Positions 19,387-28,267 of a DNA stretch of 59,252 nucleotides are shown piece after piece. This DNA is from Capsulimonadaceae bacterium. Lineage in GTDB: Bacteria > Armatimonadota > Armatimonadia > Armatimonadales > Capsulimonadaceae. The notes below the pieces were generated by a model. That model was given only the letters and a program-made list of their open reading frames with translations. It was not told the DNA's origin and ran no database searches. Where the stretch lies: contig JARLGU010000004.1 of assembly GCA_031292625.1 (NCBI GenBank), forward strand, positions 1 to 59,252, read 5' to 3'. The position numbers and the translations under genes are program-made. Positions within the stretch are counted from its first letter, which is position 1; each line of letters opens with the position of its first letter.

Positions 19387-19738
19387 GGCGGCAAAAGGCT
19401 GTACGCGTGTTGACGAGGCATCGTAAATCACCGCCGTGACCGAGGCGCGGCCGAGACCGGTCCGTGACCGGCGGACGATGGCGGCAAAAGGCTGTACGCG
19501 TGTTGACGAGGCATCGTAAATCACCGTCGTGAACGAGGCGCGGGCGAGACCGCTCCGTGACCGGCGGACGATGGCGGCAAAAGGCTGTACGCGTGTTGAC
19601 GAGGCATCGCAAATCACCGCCGCGAACGAGGCGCGGGCGAGACCGGTCCGTGACCGGCGGACGATGGCGGCAAAAGGCCGTACGCGTGTTGACGAAGCAT
19701 CGTAAATGACCGCCGCGAACGAGGCGCGGGCAAAAAAT
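19387..19738. repeat. 93-bp tandem repeat, about 3.8 copies
   Basis: Units beginning GGCGGCAAAAGGC start at 19387, 19480, 19573 and 19666, exactly 93 bases apart. They differ at only a few positions; the last is cut short. As 93 is divisible by three, frames stay open across the array on the minus strand, giving a 31-residue peptide repeat (VIYDASSTRV then FAAIVRRSR). No signal peptide or domain supports translation. Confidence 0.9.
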
Positions 19739-19818
19739 TGCCCCGGCGGCACGAGCCGTCCTGAATCCCTCTCGCAATACGCCAGAATATTACACACACT
19801 CTCGGCCTAGCCGCTCCG

Positions 19819-21378
19819 CTACTTCTTCGGCGTCAGGCTGATAGGCTGACCGTTAGCGCCAGCTTGCGCGGACATCGCTTTCTGCCGGTCGCTATAGCTC
19901 TTCAGCCACTTGGACTCCGCCGCCGCCAGGTCTGGCCGGTTGAGATCCTTGAAGTCCTGCAGGAGCTGGACATGAACGCCCGCGTTATCGTAGTCGTTCT
20001 TCGACGCGATCTGGAACTCCTGGATCGCCTTGTCCGGCTTGCCCGCCTTCTTGTAGAGATCGCCGAGTTGAAGCGCGAGATCGGGATCGGCGCCGCCAGC
20101 CGCCTTCGCGGCCGCCTCAAAAGCCTTGAGCTGATCGTCGGGCTTATCCAGCATGCGGAATATCATCCCGCGCTGCGCCTGGATCTGCTCGACCGACTGC
20201 GAGTCGGTCACTTTCTTGAGGGCCTTGTCATATGTCGCGGCGACCGAGTTGAGCACTGCGGGAGCGGGTTTGCCGCCCGTTGCCCCGGCATCTTTAAAGG
20301 CATTCATTAGAGCCCAATCCCCTGCGAGTTGAGGATCCAGCACGACCACTTTCATCGCCTTCTGAGCGGCGTCCATATCCGCGGACTCGAGTTTCTGTGA
20401 AGCCGACGAAGCGATCTGGCTCACATAATCCGCCTTCTTCTTCGCGAAGTCCTTCGGCGTGTCGTCGCGGGTGGCTAGCAGCTTGATAATGAAGTACCCG
20501 AATTGCGGCGACTTCACGGGCGTCTGGCTCCAAGCGCCGACCTTCAGTGTCCGCGCGCCGTTCATGAACTCGTCAACGTAGGGAGTCTGGCCGTTGATCC
20601 AGCCGTCATCCCCGCCCTTTGCCTTGGTCCCCGGATCGTCGGAGTATTGCTTCGCAAGCTGCTCGAAGTTCGCTCCGTTGCTCTTGTTCAGCAGATCGAC
20701 AATCTTCTTCGCCTGATCCAGCGCCTGGGCATCCGGACGGCTCTTCGTGCCGATCAAAATGTGCTCGGTATGCATGCTGGTGTAGTATTCGGCCACCTTC
20801 GCGTCGCTCGGCGTCGCAAGACGCGTAATCGCCGCGTTGTATTTAGTCATTAACGCCGCCGACTCGAGCCGGCTCGCGGGGACAATGTGATCGAATGTCT
20901 GTCCGGTCTTCGCGAGTTCATTATCGACCTCGGACTGGCTTGCACCCGGCTTGAGGCCGAGCTGCGACCCGATAGAGTCGAGCGCCTTTTTCCGCTGAGC
21001 ATCGATATCCGCGCTTGACGCCTGCAGCCCACGGCTCTTGGCGATCTGGAGCAACAAAACCTGGTTGATCGCTTGGGTCAACGCGCTCGAATGCAGCTCG
21101 CCGCTTGCCATCGGGCCGCTCATGTTGCCCCCGCCGTACATCGACATCTGCTGTTGGTAGCGCTCCAAGGCATCGACATACGCGGCGCGCGTAATCGCCT
21201 CGCCGTTCACCTTCGCGATGACATCGTCCGCGCTGGCTGCCGGAGGCGCTTCGGCCGACTTGTTGAAGTAGGATCCCAGGCCCATAAAGCCGCCGCCAAT
21301 AATCATTGCGCCTGTGGCGATCCAAACCCAGACCCTTGACATGTTGTTGCTACGTTTGCGAATGGAAATGAGAGACAT
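19819..21378 (-). CDS. membrane-anchored parvulin-type peptidyl-prolyl isomerase with TPR-like C terminus
   Basis: This 519-residue envelope chaperone has one N-terminal membrane anchor (VWVWIATGAMIIGGGFMGLG, about residues 15-35). Next comes a SurA/PrsA-like N-terminal chaperone region beginning VIAKVNGEAITRAAYVDAL. A parvulin rotamase domain follows (about 205-310), recognised by TEHILIGTKSRPDAQ, FEQLAKQYSDDPGTKAKGGDDGW and a FGYFIIKLL ending. Residues about 390-500 form TPR-like helices (LALQLGDLYKKAGKPDKAI). The protein would fold exported proteins outside the inner membrane. ATG 21378 or the internal ATG at 21342 may be used. Confidence 0.88.
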   Translation of the reverse strand: MSLISIRKRSNNMSRVWVWIATGAMIIGGGFMGLGSYFNKSAEAPPAASADDVIAKVNGEAITRAAYVDALERYQQQMSMYGGGNMSGPMASGELHSSALTQAINQVLLLQIAKSRGLQASSADIDAQRKKALDSIGSQLGLKPGASQSEVDNELAKTGQTFDHIVPASRLESAALMTKYNAAITRLATPSDAKVAEYYTSMHTEHILIGTKSRPDAQALDQAKKIVDLLNKSNGANFEQLAKQYSDDPGTKAKGGDDGWINGQTPYVDEFMNGARTLKVGAWSQTPVKSPQFGYFIIKLLATRDDTPKDFAKKKADYVSQIASSASQKLESADMDAAQKAMKVVVLDPQLAGDWALMNAFKDAGATGGKPAPAVLNSVAATYDKALKKVTDSQSVEQIQAQRGMIFRMLDKPDDQLKAFEAAAKAAGGADPDLALQLGDLYKKAGKPDKAIQEFQIASKNDYDNAGVHVQLLQDFKDLNRPDLAAAESKWLKSYSDRQKAMSAQAGANGQPISLTPKK

Positions 21379-21768
21379 GGAGATATCTAGTTCCTTAGTC
21401 GTATTACGGTAACCGCAAGTACGGTCGGCGTGAACAAATCGTTATCAAACGATCCGAAGATCGCGGGCGCCACGCCCGCACCGGCCCTCCGTCGAGACCG
21501 GGGATCGTCAGTCGGTTCCGCGAGACTGTTTTCCCAATGAGGTCTACGTATTTTAGCCGCATTCCAAACCCTTTGTCAAACTCCTTTGCAAGACGCCCTG
21601 CCTTTACGATAACGACGCGGTTTACAGACAGCCAAGACGCCATCTCACAGGGCGAAAACGGCTCAAAACAGCTAGCTTGATCCGCCATGGGACGGACCCA
21701 GGCCGCTGCGGTATAATGCCCGTGACCGCCAACGCAATCATGCGCGCCGGCCGGCGATCGGAAACCTC
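21379..21768. other. divergent intergenic region between the isomerase and Nif3-like genes
   Basis: No gene is convincing; one 94-codon minus frame (21404-21688) lacks any recognisable feature. A hairpin GCGGGCG-CCA-CGCCCGC lies at 21463-21479. A TATAAT -10 box stands at 21712-21717, about 50 bases ahead of the Nif3-like start, without a clear -35 box at the right distance. Confidence 0.45.
21712..21717 (+). promoter_or_regulatory. -10 box of the Nif3-like gene
   Basis: A perfect TATAAT, with no convincing -35 partner 16-18 bases upstream. A TTGATC lies at 21678, but too far away. Confidence 0.4.
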
Positions 21769-22530
21769 ATGAGACTCGACGACTTACTTGCCTGGCTATG
21801 CTCTATCGCGCCCGAAGAGAGCGCTTTCCCCGACGACCCAATCGGACTGCTTATTCGCCCCGCAGAGCGAAATGTCGCGAGGGTGGCTGTCTGCCTGGAC
21901 GTCACGCCGGCGGTCGCGGAGACGGCCGCAGCCGAAAACGCAGACCTCGTGATCTGCCATCATCCGCTCATTTACCGGCCCCTCAACCGCATTGACACAG
22001 CGGATCCAATCGGATGCGCAGTAGCGACGCTGGTACGCGAAGGGATCTCGCTCTATGCGATGCATACGAACTGGGACGGCGCGGAAGGCGGCATTAACGA
22101 TACCCTTGCACGCAAACTCGGTTTGCAAGGCATCCGCCCTCTCTCCGTCGCCGGACCATCGCAAATTGCACGAATCGGCGACCTTCGAGGCCCCATAACC
22201 GTCCAAGACTTTGCGGCCCGCATCGGCGAAACGCTTGATGTCAGCGGCGAAAGCGCGCTGCGTTATTCTCCAATACACTCCGAGCGCATCATCCACCACA
22301 TTGCAGTCTGCGGAGGCGCAGGAGCTGGATTTTTGCGAGAAGCCTTGGCGGCTGGCGCTGATGCCTATGTAACGGCGGATGTCCGGCACCACGAGTTTGT
22401 TGACGCCGATTCTCGGGGAGCCATCTTGTTCGATGCCGGCCATGCCGGAACCGAAAGGCCAGGCATGGCCGCGCTCGCCTCGCGAATTCGTCAGCACTTC
22501 CCGGATCTATCGATCAGCCTACTTGACTGA
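21769..22530 (+). CDS. Nif3-like dinuclear metal-centre protein (GTP cyclohydrolase 1 type 2 family)
   Basis: This 253-residue protein of the widespread YbgI/NIF3 family forms hexameric rings with a two-metal centre. The metal ligands are visible: LVICHHPLIY, YAMHTNWD and, near the C terminus, LFDAGHAGTERPG. DVRHHEF is the fourth conserved block. Cellular function in the family is unsettled; members have been linked to GTP cyclohydrolase-like activity and iron handling. It is followed, 26 bases downstream, by the class C26 hydrolase gene, so the two probably share a message. Confidence 0.9.
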   Translation: MRLDDLLAWLCSIAPEESAFPDDPIGLLIRPAERNVARVAVCLDVTPAVAETAAAENADLVICHHPLIYRPLNRIDTADPIGCAVATLVREGISLYAMHTNWDGAEGGINDTLARKLGLQGIRPLSVAGPSQIARIGDLRGPITVQDFAARIGETLDVSGESALRYSPIHSERIIHHIAVCGGAGAGFLREALAAGADAYVTADVRHHEFVDADSRGAILFDAGHAGTERPGMAALASRIRQHFPDLSISLLD

Positions 22531-22556
22531 CCGTTTCCAAATTGAGCCAACAGACT

Positions 22557-23342
22557 ATGTCCAAGCCAATCATCGTAATCTCGTCCGGAAGAATTAACCG
22601 AGGCGCCGCCGAAGGCGACCTACAACGAATCGTCCTCGGTCTTAACTCGGAATACGTCGAAAGCGTCGTTCAAGCAGGCGGCGCGCCGGTCATACTTCCC
22701 CGCCACTCCAACCTGGAAGCGGTGCGCGACGCAGTCGAAATGGCGGACGGCCTCATTCTCACGGGCGGCGGCGACATCGCATCGATCACTTACGAGCGCG
22801 AACCGCATCCCACAATGCTTGGTCAGGACATCGTGCGCGACGAGGCAGAAATTGCGGCGACCCAGATCGCAATTGGGCGCGACATCCCGGTTCTCGGCAT
22901 ATGCCGGGGTTTGCAGTTGATTAACGTCGCCCTCGGCGGTACCCTCATGCAGGATATCGCAAGCCAAATCGGCTCGGAGATCCAGCATAAAACGCACTCG
23001 ACCGCACCCGGAGTCGTCCACACGATCGACATCGAGCCCGCATCGACCCTTGCCAACCTGCACAACGCCATCGTGCTGCAGGTCAACTCGGAGCATCACC
23101 AGGCGATCGAACGGCTTGGCGACGGATTGCGCGTGACCGCCCGCGCCAGAGATGCCGTCGTTGAAGCCATCGAGTTCGCGGACGGCAAGCCGCTCCTGGC
23201 CGTGCAGTACCATCCCGAAGACCTTGCCCAAAACGATCCGAGGTTTCGGCTTTACTTCAATTGGATCGTAACGAAGGCACTGGAGTACAAGGCGCGAAAA
23301 ACGGTCAAAACAAAGCCGACCAACGGGCATAAAATCGTCTGA
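22557..23342 (+). CDS. gamma-glutamyl-GABA hydrolase family (peptidase C26)
   Basis: This 261-residue class I glutamine amidotransferase-like hydrolase relates to PuuD. The nucleophile Cys116 lies in VLGICRGLQLINVALGG, and the catalytic His-Glu pair in AVQYHPED. VNSEHHQAI is the extra conserved block of the C26 family. PuuD cleaves gamma-glutamyl-GABA in putrescine breakdown, but relatives have other gamma-glutamyl amides as substrates, and no putrescine genes are nearby. ATG 22557 is chosen; an in-frame TTG at 22542 is possible. Neither has a clear ribosome site. The stop lies only 6 bases from that of the convergent heptosyltransferase. Confidence 0.88.
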   Translation: MSKPIIVISSGRINRGAAEGDLQRIVLGLNSEYVESVVQAGGAPVILPRHSNLEAVRDAVEMADGLILTGGGDIASITYEREPHPTMLGQDIVRDEAEIAATQIAIGRDIPVLGICRGLQLINVALGGTLMQDIASQIGSEIQHKTHSTAPGVVHTIDIEPASTLANLHNAIVLQVNSEHHQAIERLGDGLRVTARARDAVVEAIEFADGKPLLAVQYHPEDLAQNDPRFRLYFNWIVTKALEYKARKTVKTKPTNGHKIV

Positions 23343-23348
23343 CCAGCC

Positions 23349-24365
23349 CTAACCGGCGCCCTTTGCGGCGCGAACGGGGTTCGGAGCCGCCAGAAGTTCC
23401 TCGACGGCCTGTGAAACCTCGGCAGGCGTCACGTCGCTCATGCACATAAAGCGGCCGCCGCACGTGGGATGGTTGTTGCACGGCGAACAGGGCAAGCGCT
23501 TATTAAGGACCCGCGCAGGCGTAGGACCGTACGGTCCAACGACCACTGGATCGGTTGAACCAAAGATTGCAACCAGCGGCGTCCCAACCGCGGCCGCCAT
23601 GTGCATTGCGCCAGTATCCACCGTCACAATCACATCGCAAGCCTCGATCACGCCGCTCAACTCGCGGACGCTCGTCTTGCCGGTCAAATCCACCAGCCCA
23701 TCGCCTTGAATACCCTCGCGTATCGCCGATGCCGCCAACCGGTCCGCCGCGCTTCCGCCCCCCAACAGAACGACTCCCCGCCCCGATGACAATTCGCGCC
23801 TGACAACCTGGATAAAGCTCTCCGTGGGCCAACGCTTTTGGGGACGCGACGCGCCCAAATTGAACCCAATCAATGGCCGCCGATCCCGAACGGGCCCCAG
23901 CAACCCCTTGGCGCGCTCGCGATCCTGGTCCGAGACGGCGAGGACCAGTGCATGCGGCTCATCTGGACGGTCTATATATGGCCGAACCGCATCGAGCATG
24001 GCGTCGCTCATATGGCGATCCGCCGCAACGCGCTTGGCCAACGAACGCCGAGGCGTCATCGCGAGCATGGCCGCGAACTCGTATAGCCGTATCGGCGGCA
24101 GAATCACGACGGCGTCATAGCGCCCTCGTGAAAGCGTGCTCCAGACCTGCCAGAATCGCTTGAGGAAGCCCCCCTGGACGCGGGGGATAAGATGATCGAT
24201 ATCCGGATTGCGCGACAAGATATCGTAGGCGCCGTAACCAGGCTGCGATCCGGCGATCGCGTCGATTATGGCGTACGGATGCGCCAGACGCAACGCCGAA
24301 AGTGCAGGCGTCGTCATAAGCGCGTCCCCGAGATAATTCATATTCACGACCAGAATTTTGTTCAT
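23349..24365 (-). CDS. glycosyltransferase family 9 (ADP-heptose:LPS heptosyltransferase-like), last gene of the LPS block
   Basis: About 338 residues. It opens MNKILVVNMNYLGDALMTTPALSAL and carries the GT9 marks IGFNLGASRPQKRWPTE and IVTVDTGAMHMAAAVGTPLVAIFG. These transfer heptose (or a related sugar) from ADP-heptose to inner-core LPS on the cytoplasmic face. A cysteine-rich C-terminal segment (CSPCNNHPTCGGRFMC) is typical of many non-proteobacterial members. An ATG at 24392 would add nine residues. The gene lies 51 bases past a second GT9 gene, and together they probably build the first core sugars. It ends 6 bases from the convergent C26 gene. Confidence 0.88.
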   Translation of the reverse strand: MNKILVVNMNYLGDALMTTPALSALRLAHPYAIIDAIAGSQPGYGAYDILSRNPDIDHLIPRVQGGFLKRFWQVWSTLSRGRYDAVVILPPIRLYEFAAMLAMTPRRSLAKRVAADRHMSDAMLDAVRPYIDRPDEPHALVLAVSDQDRERAKGLLGPVRDRRPLIGFNLGASRPQKRWPTESFIQVVRRELSSGRGVVLLGGGSAADRLAASAIREGIQGDGLVDLTGKTSVRELSGVIEACDVIVTVDTGAMHMAAAVGTPLVAIFGSTDPVVVGPYGPTPARVLNKRLPCSPCNNHPTCGGRFMCMSDVTPAEVSQAVEELLAAPNPVRAAKGAG

Positions 24366-24416
24366 GTCGCAATCAGATAGTGGCATACGCATCCGAATCT
24401 CAAAAGTCTCGAAATC

Positions 24417-25478
24417 CTACCCACCCGCCTTACGGACATGCGAGTATCCGCCAAGCATGCGGAGCGCCGCGTTGACAACCTCGCCAGAGGAAATCGCACG
24501 CAGGCAGAAGACCTGTCCGTTGCACGTCGGGCGCCGATGACACGGAGCGCATTCCATCTTCTTCCAGAATACCATGTTGCGCTTCCCATAGGGTCCGCTT
24601 GCAAGCGGGCTTGTCGGCCCGTAGATTCCGATGCACATTGCGCCCACATCGACGGCGATATGGAGCGGACCGGTATCGCCGCTGATCACGAGATCCACCC
24701 GCGCTAAGACGGATGCGGCTTGGCGCAGATTTGTTTGGCCGGCAATGTTCCGGACAAGGGGACCGGCGCCAATCCCTCGTTCAATCTCATCGACAGCCGG
24801 CTTCTCGGCCGCGGACCCAAGAAGAACGACGCTGACGCCGGACGCGACCAATTTCGTGCCGACATCGATCCAGTTCGCTGTGTTCCAACGCTTCTGCGGC
24901 GTCGACGCCCCTGAGTTCAGCACGACAACGGGCGCTGGCAACCCCTTGAGCGCAGCTTCCGCGAACGCTGCATCTCCGTCCACCAAGTAGCGCTGTACGG
25001 GAATGCCCCCGCGCTCGACCGGAACGCCAACGCTCTCGGCGAATCCGTACTGAATATCGATCGCGTGCCGATCCTTATCTTTCCCAGGCACGGTTCCCTC
25101 AGTCAAAAACAGAAGATTTGCCTCGCGGTTGCGATCGAGGCCGATTCGGCGGCGTGCGCCAGACAGGAACGTGATCAGTCCGCTCACGGCTAGCCCCTGC
25201 ATATCCATCGCCGTATCGTAGCGATCCGCCCGGATCGCTCGGACCGCCCCCAGGAAATCCCGCGCTGAGCCTCGATCCGGCAATTCGTAGACGTGATCCA
25301 AATCCGGATTTCCCGCCAGCAACGATGCGCAACGAGCGCGAACGACCCAACCGATCGAAACATCCGGCCGGTGTCGCTTAATCAAAGAGACGGCCGGCAG
25401 CGCATGCGCGATATCGCCAATGCTGCTCATCTTGACGATGAGCAGCCGCTTCAGTCGGTCGGGTGTTTCTGCGCCCAT
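24417..25478 (-). CDS. glycosyltransferase family 9 (heptosyltransferase-like)
   Basis: This 353-residue GT9 enzyme opens with LLIVKMSSIGDIAHALPAV, the standard start of WaaC/WaaF-type heptosyltransferases. It continues with VVLNSGASTPQKRWNTANW and VISGDTGPLHIAVDVGAMCIG, which bind the ADP-sugar. It ends with a Cys-rich CAPCHRRPTCNG segment like its neighbour. ATG 25478 overlaps the 3' end of the acyltransferase gene by 28 bases; a frame further upstream to 25535 reads through that gene and is rejected. Two consecutive but diverged GT9 genes suggest sequential heptose additions. Confidence 0.9.
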   Translation of the reverse strand: MGAETPDRLKRLLIVKMSSIGDIAHALPAVSLIKRHRPDVSIGWVVRARCASLLAGNPDLDHVYELPDRGSARDFLGAVRAIRADRYDTAMDMQGLAVSGLITFLSGARRRIGLDRNREANLLFLTEGTVPGKDKDRHAIDIQYGFAESVGVPVERGGIPVQRYLVDGDAAFAEAALKGLPAPVVVLNSGASTPQKRWNTANWIDVGTKLVASGVSVVLLGSAAEKPAVDEIERGIGAGPLVRNIAGQTNLRQAASVLARVDLVISGDTGPLHIAVDVGAMCIGIYGPTSPLASGPYGKRNMVFWKKMECAPCHRRPTCNGQVFCLRAISSGEVVNAALRMLGGYSHVRKAGG

Positions 25479-26386
25479 TTCTCTACCACTTCCGCCGGCG
25501 GCGTCACCCGCCACCGATCGTGCAGCCATAACCACTGATCCGGATACATTCGTACAGCCTTCTCAATGGCTGCGTTCACGTCGGTCATAATTCGCTCGAC
25601 ATCGGCATGCTGATCGCCCGTCGACGTCGCGTCGATCCGAGGCAGCGCGAGAATATGATGCGTGTCGTCCGGCTGACGTACGCAGAAGCAAGGAATGAGC
25701 GGCGCTCCGGTCCTGAGCGCCATGATGGCGGGACCCGCCACCGTGCCGGCAAGCCTGCCGAAAAACGGAACCCAGCAGTCTTCCGATTTCTGATCCGGAA
25801 GCATCGCAACGATCTCGCCCCGCTTCAGAGCTTTGATAACGTCCTTCGCCGCATTGCCGCGTCCGAGAACCTGATAGCCCCCATCCTGGCGTATGCCGTT
25901 AAACAGGTCCGCCATCACGGCATTTCGATCCATTCGCGCAACGACGGACAACTTGAGGCCTTCGATTGCGATCCGTTTGGCAGCCAGTTCAAAGTTGCCG
26001 AAGTGACCGGTAATGAAGAGAATGCCCTTGCCTTCGCGATGCATGGACCAAAGATACTCTTCGTCCTCCGGCGAGATCGTAACGAGCTTGCGAACCGCAT
26101 CGGCGGACATGCTGCCGACGTAGGGAAACTCGGCGATTGCCGCTTTCGCAAAGTTGCGAAACACGCGCTCGATTATCTTGAGCTTTTCCGCTTCCGAAAG
26201 ACTGTCGCCGTACGCAATGCCAAGGTTCTTGAGCCCCACTTCGCGGTATCGTTTCGATAACCGGAAGCCAAGGCGCCCTAGCGACGACGCGAACGGCAGC
26301 ATTGCCTTGAGCGGAACGATGCGCGCCAGAAATAGGATGAACAGGAAGGCGCGTATTACGAACGCCTGCCATATGCGCTTAACCAT
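25451..26386 (-). CDS. lipid A late acyltransferase (LpxL/HtrB family)
   Basis: This 311-residue inner-membrane acyltransferase has one N-terminal membrane segment (FVIRAFLFILFLARIV). The catalytic HX4E motif is ITGHFGNFELAA. Further family blocks are VLGRGNAAKDVIKALKRGEIVAMLPDQ and DQWLWLHDRW. It adds a secondary acyl chain to the lipid A precursor, using acyl-ACP. In enterobacteria it acts after KDO addition, but no KDO transferase gene is in this window. The start overlaps the end of lpxK by 8 bases. Confidence 0.92.
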   Translation of the reverse strand: MVKRIWQAFVIRAFLFILFLARIVPLKAMLPFASSLGRLGFRLSKRYREVGLKNLGIAYGDSLSEAEKLKIIERVFRNFAKAAIAEFPYVGSMSADAVRKLVTISPEDEEYLWSMHREGKGILFITGHFGNFELAAKRIAIEGLKLSVVARMDRNAVMADLFNGIRQDGGYQVLGRGNAAKDVIKALKRGEIVAMLPDQKSEDCWVPFFGRLAGTVAGPAIMALRTGAPLIPCFCVRQPDDTHHILALPRIDATSTGDQHADVERIMTDVNAAIEKAVRMYPDQWLWLHDRWRVTPPAEVVEKWAQKHPTD

Positions 26387-27494
26387 GAGTTAACCCGGTA
26401 AGACCGGCGCGTAAGCGCAAGGTCTCCCAAAAAATCTCCTCGTCTTCTACTCTCATTGTAATCCGCAGTGCAAATAAAGGCGCGTCCACGAAGCTTTCGC
26501 CCATTTTTACTGCGTCTTTTTCCGTCGTAATCACGCAAGTCGCCCCGGTTTCACGCATCCGGCCGGTGATCGCCTGGGCTTCGTCGCTGCCGTAAGGCTG
26601 GTGGTCCGGGAACACGAGCATGGGACCGGCAATATCGACTTGCTCGCTCTCGACGGCAGCTTGAAACGACGCCGGTTGCCCAATACCGCAGACAAGCAAC
26701 GCTTTGCCCGGAGAAACTCCGTCCGCGATGCGGTTAACCGGGAGGATCCCCGCGCTCTTGTGACGCGCCTCAAACACCGATACAGACGGCGCAAGTTCCT
26801 TAACCTCCCTGCGCAAAGACGCGAGATGCGCCTCGTCAACACCGTCGGCGCGCGTGAGAACCACCATACCCGCACGGCCAAGATTGGCCTTCGGCTCACG
26901 CAAAAATCCCCTGGGTAGAGCATGACCGTTGTCGAAGGGTCGCCGCGCATCCAGCAACACGAGATCCAGGTCACGCGCAAGTTGCCAGTACTGAAAGCCG
27001 TCGTCCAACAGCAAAACATTTGGCGCAAACAAGTCAAGCGCCAAATGAGCGGACACTCGCCGGTCCTTACCGACGACGACGGGAACGCCTGGAAGAGTAC
27101 GCGCAAGCAAAACCGGCTCATCGCCTGCTTCGGCGGCCGAGTAGAAAACCTCGCCGTTCGCATCCGAGACGACGGCCGAATCCGGAGCAAGGGAACCGCC
27201 ATGCCCCCGGCTCAATATCGCCGGACGATAACCGCTGACAAGAAGGCGGCGAGCAAGCCATTGCGTCATCGGCGTCTTGCCTACGCCGCCAACGGATAAG
27301 TTGCCGACGCTGATGACCGGCACATGGACTCTGGCGCGGCTGCGGACGCCGATACGCTCGGCGGCAAGATACATGGAAAGCCCCGCGGCGTAAAGTCCTT
27401 CAAGCGCACCCAAACCCGCGCGCATCAACGCATACTTTACGCCCTGCCGCTCTCCGGAAAGTACTTGCCGCCAGTATTGCTCATCAGGCGCCAT
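26379..27494 (-). CDS. lpxK: tetraacyldisaccharide 4'-kinase
   Basis: This 371-residue enzyme phosphorylates the 4' position of the lipid A disaccharide. The P-loop is GNLSVGGVGKTPMTQWLA. The conserved acidic block LLLDDGFQYWQLARDLDLVLLDARRPF contains the LpxK D-D-G-F-Q-H-like motif, with Tyr in place of the usual His. CVITTEKDAVK near the C terminus is also typical. ATG 27494 is preferred over an upstream GTG at 27518 because GGAGGA lies immediately before it. It sits between the DUF374 and LpxL-type genes. Confidence 0.95.
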   Translation of the reverse strand: MAPDEQYWRQVLSGERQGVKYALMRAGLGALEGLYAAGLSMYLAAERIGVRSRARVHVPVISVGNLSVGGVGKTPMTQWLARRLLVSGYRPAILSRGHGGSLAPDSAVVSDANGEVFYSAAEAGDEPVLLARTLPGVPVVVGKDRRVSAHLALDLFAPNVLLLDDGFQYWQLARDLDLVLLDARRPFDNGHALPRGFLREPKANLGRAGMVVLTRADGVDEAHLASLRREVKELAPSVSVFEARHKSAGILPVNRIADGVSPGKALLVCGIGQPASFQAAVESEQVDIAGPMLVFPDHQPYGSDEAQAITGRMRETGATCVITTEKDAVKMGESFVDAPLFALRITMRVEDEEIFWETLRLRAGLTGLTHG

Positions 27495-27532
27495 GGCTCC
27501 TCCAGCGGCGCTCGACACGCCTGTTCATTGCC

Positions 27533-28267
27533 TCAGTGACGATGTACGGGATCACCTGCGCCCGCGGCGACGGATGCGACGGCGCGGCCAGTCGATGGCC
27601 CAAGTCCGGTCCTTGCCAACTCGTCTGCTTGCAATTCAAGGTCGTTAATCATTCGTCCAATCCGGTCGGCGTACTCCTGTCGTCCGTCCTGATCGAGGTC
27701 AGGAGGGACATGAATCGGATCGCCGTAAATCAGCGCGGCGCGGGCAAAGGGCATCGGAAGAAGATAGCGATCCCACGTCTTAAGTTTAATGCACGGCCAA
27801 GCGCTTGCGCCAGCAGGCACCAACGGACAGCCAGACTTCTGCGCGAGATAGATCGCCCCCGGATGCAAGACGCCGCTCGGGCCCCGAGGACCATCAGGCG
27901 TAAGCGTCAGGACGCCGCCCTTATGCAGTTCCCTGCGCATAATGAGAACGGCTTCAACCGCTCCGCGCGCCGAGCTCGAGCCTCGAACCGTCCGAAATCC
28001 TAACCGCCTAAAGAGCTTGTTCTGGAGGTTCCCGTCCCGCGATGTCGAGATCATCGCCCAGTAGCCAAGGCCGCGAAACCGCGTCACCGGCACGAAGGAG
28101 CGGCCATGCCACGTAACGAGAACGACCGAATCCCCGGAGTTAGGGTGCATGCGGTCCAGAAATTCTTCACCGATCACGTGTGATCGCAAGGTTGCCGAAA
28201 TTCCGCGTGCAAGCAGATAGGCAGTCCATGCAACAATCGAATCGTTAACGGGAAAACGTGCACTCAT
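27533..28267 (-). CDS. DUF374 lysophospholipid acyltransferase-like protein
   Basis: This 244-residue protein has VVLVTWHGRSFVPV as acyltransferase block 1 (H-x-R-x-F in place of HX4D) and LTLTPDGPRGPSG as block 3. Both are characteristic of DUF374, a family that usually accompanies KdtA/LpxK genes. It is thought to act on lipid A or another membrane lipid; the reaction is unproven. Its ATG overlaps the msbA stop codon in an ATGA junction, so the two are translationally coupled. It lies 38 bases ahead of the chosen lpxK start. Confidence 0.9.
   Translation of the reverse strand: MSARFPVNDSIVAWTAYLLARGISATLRSHVIGEEFLDRMHPNSGDSVVLVTWHGRSFVPVTRFRGLGYWAMISTSRDGNLQNKLFRRLGFRTVRGSSSARGAVEAVLIMRRELHKGGVLTLTPDGPRGPSGVLHPGAIYLAQKSGCPLVPAGASAWPCIKLKTWDRYLLPMPFARAALIYGDPIHVPPDLDQDGRQEYADRIGRMINDLELQADELARTGLGPSTGRAVASVAAGAGDPVHRH

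Larger units (their letters stand above)
18991..19803. repeat. larger imperfect inverted-repeat structure
   Basis: The first roughly 65 bases from 18991 match, inverted, the last roughly 65 bases before 19803. A 25-base block at 19029-19053 equals the complement of 19739-19763 except for one base, and both outer ends carry the GAG-GTGTG motif. Translated in the outward-to-inward direction both arms read RLVPPG, which suggests two copies of one ancestral repeat in opposite orientation. Confidence 0.55.
18732..19818. other. gene-free region with an inverted-repeat element and tandem repeats
   Basis: No convincing protein gene lies in this 1.1-kb gap. The open frames here are low in complexity or are created by the 93-base repeat, whose length is a multiple of three. 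The gap contains a hairpin (18926-18963), a TIR-bounded element (18991-19276), a larger inverted-repeat structure (18991-19803) and the 93-base repeat array (19387-19738). Confidence 0.5.

Noticed and set aside
19387-19738. Possible CRISPR array
   Set aside because: Units are 93 bases of continuous near-identity with no alternation of short repeat and unique spacer, and no cas genes are present.
19223-19797. Repeat-rich minus-strand frames of 145-184 codons
   Set aside because: They exist because the 93-base repeat is a multiple of three; two different frames stay open at once and neither has a signal or domain.
21404-21688. 94-codon minus-strand frame between the isomerase and Nif3-like genes
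   Set aside because: No motif, no ribosome site of note, and it spans the promoter region of both neighbours.
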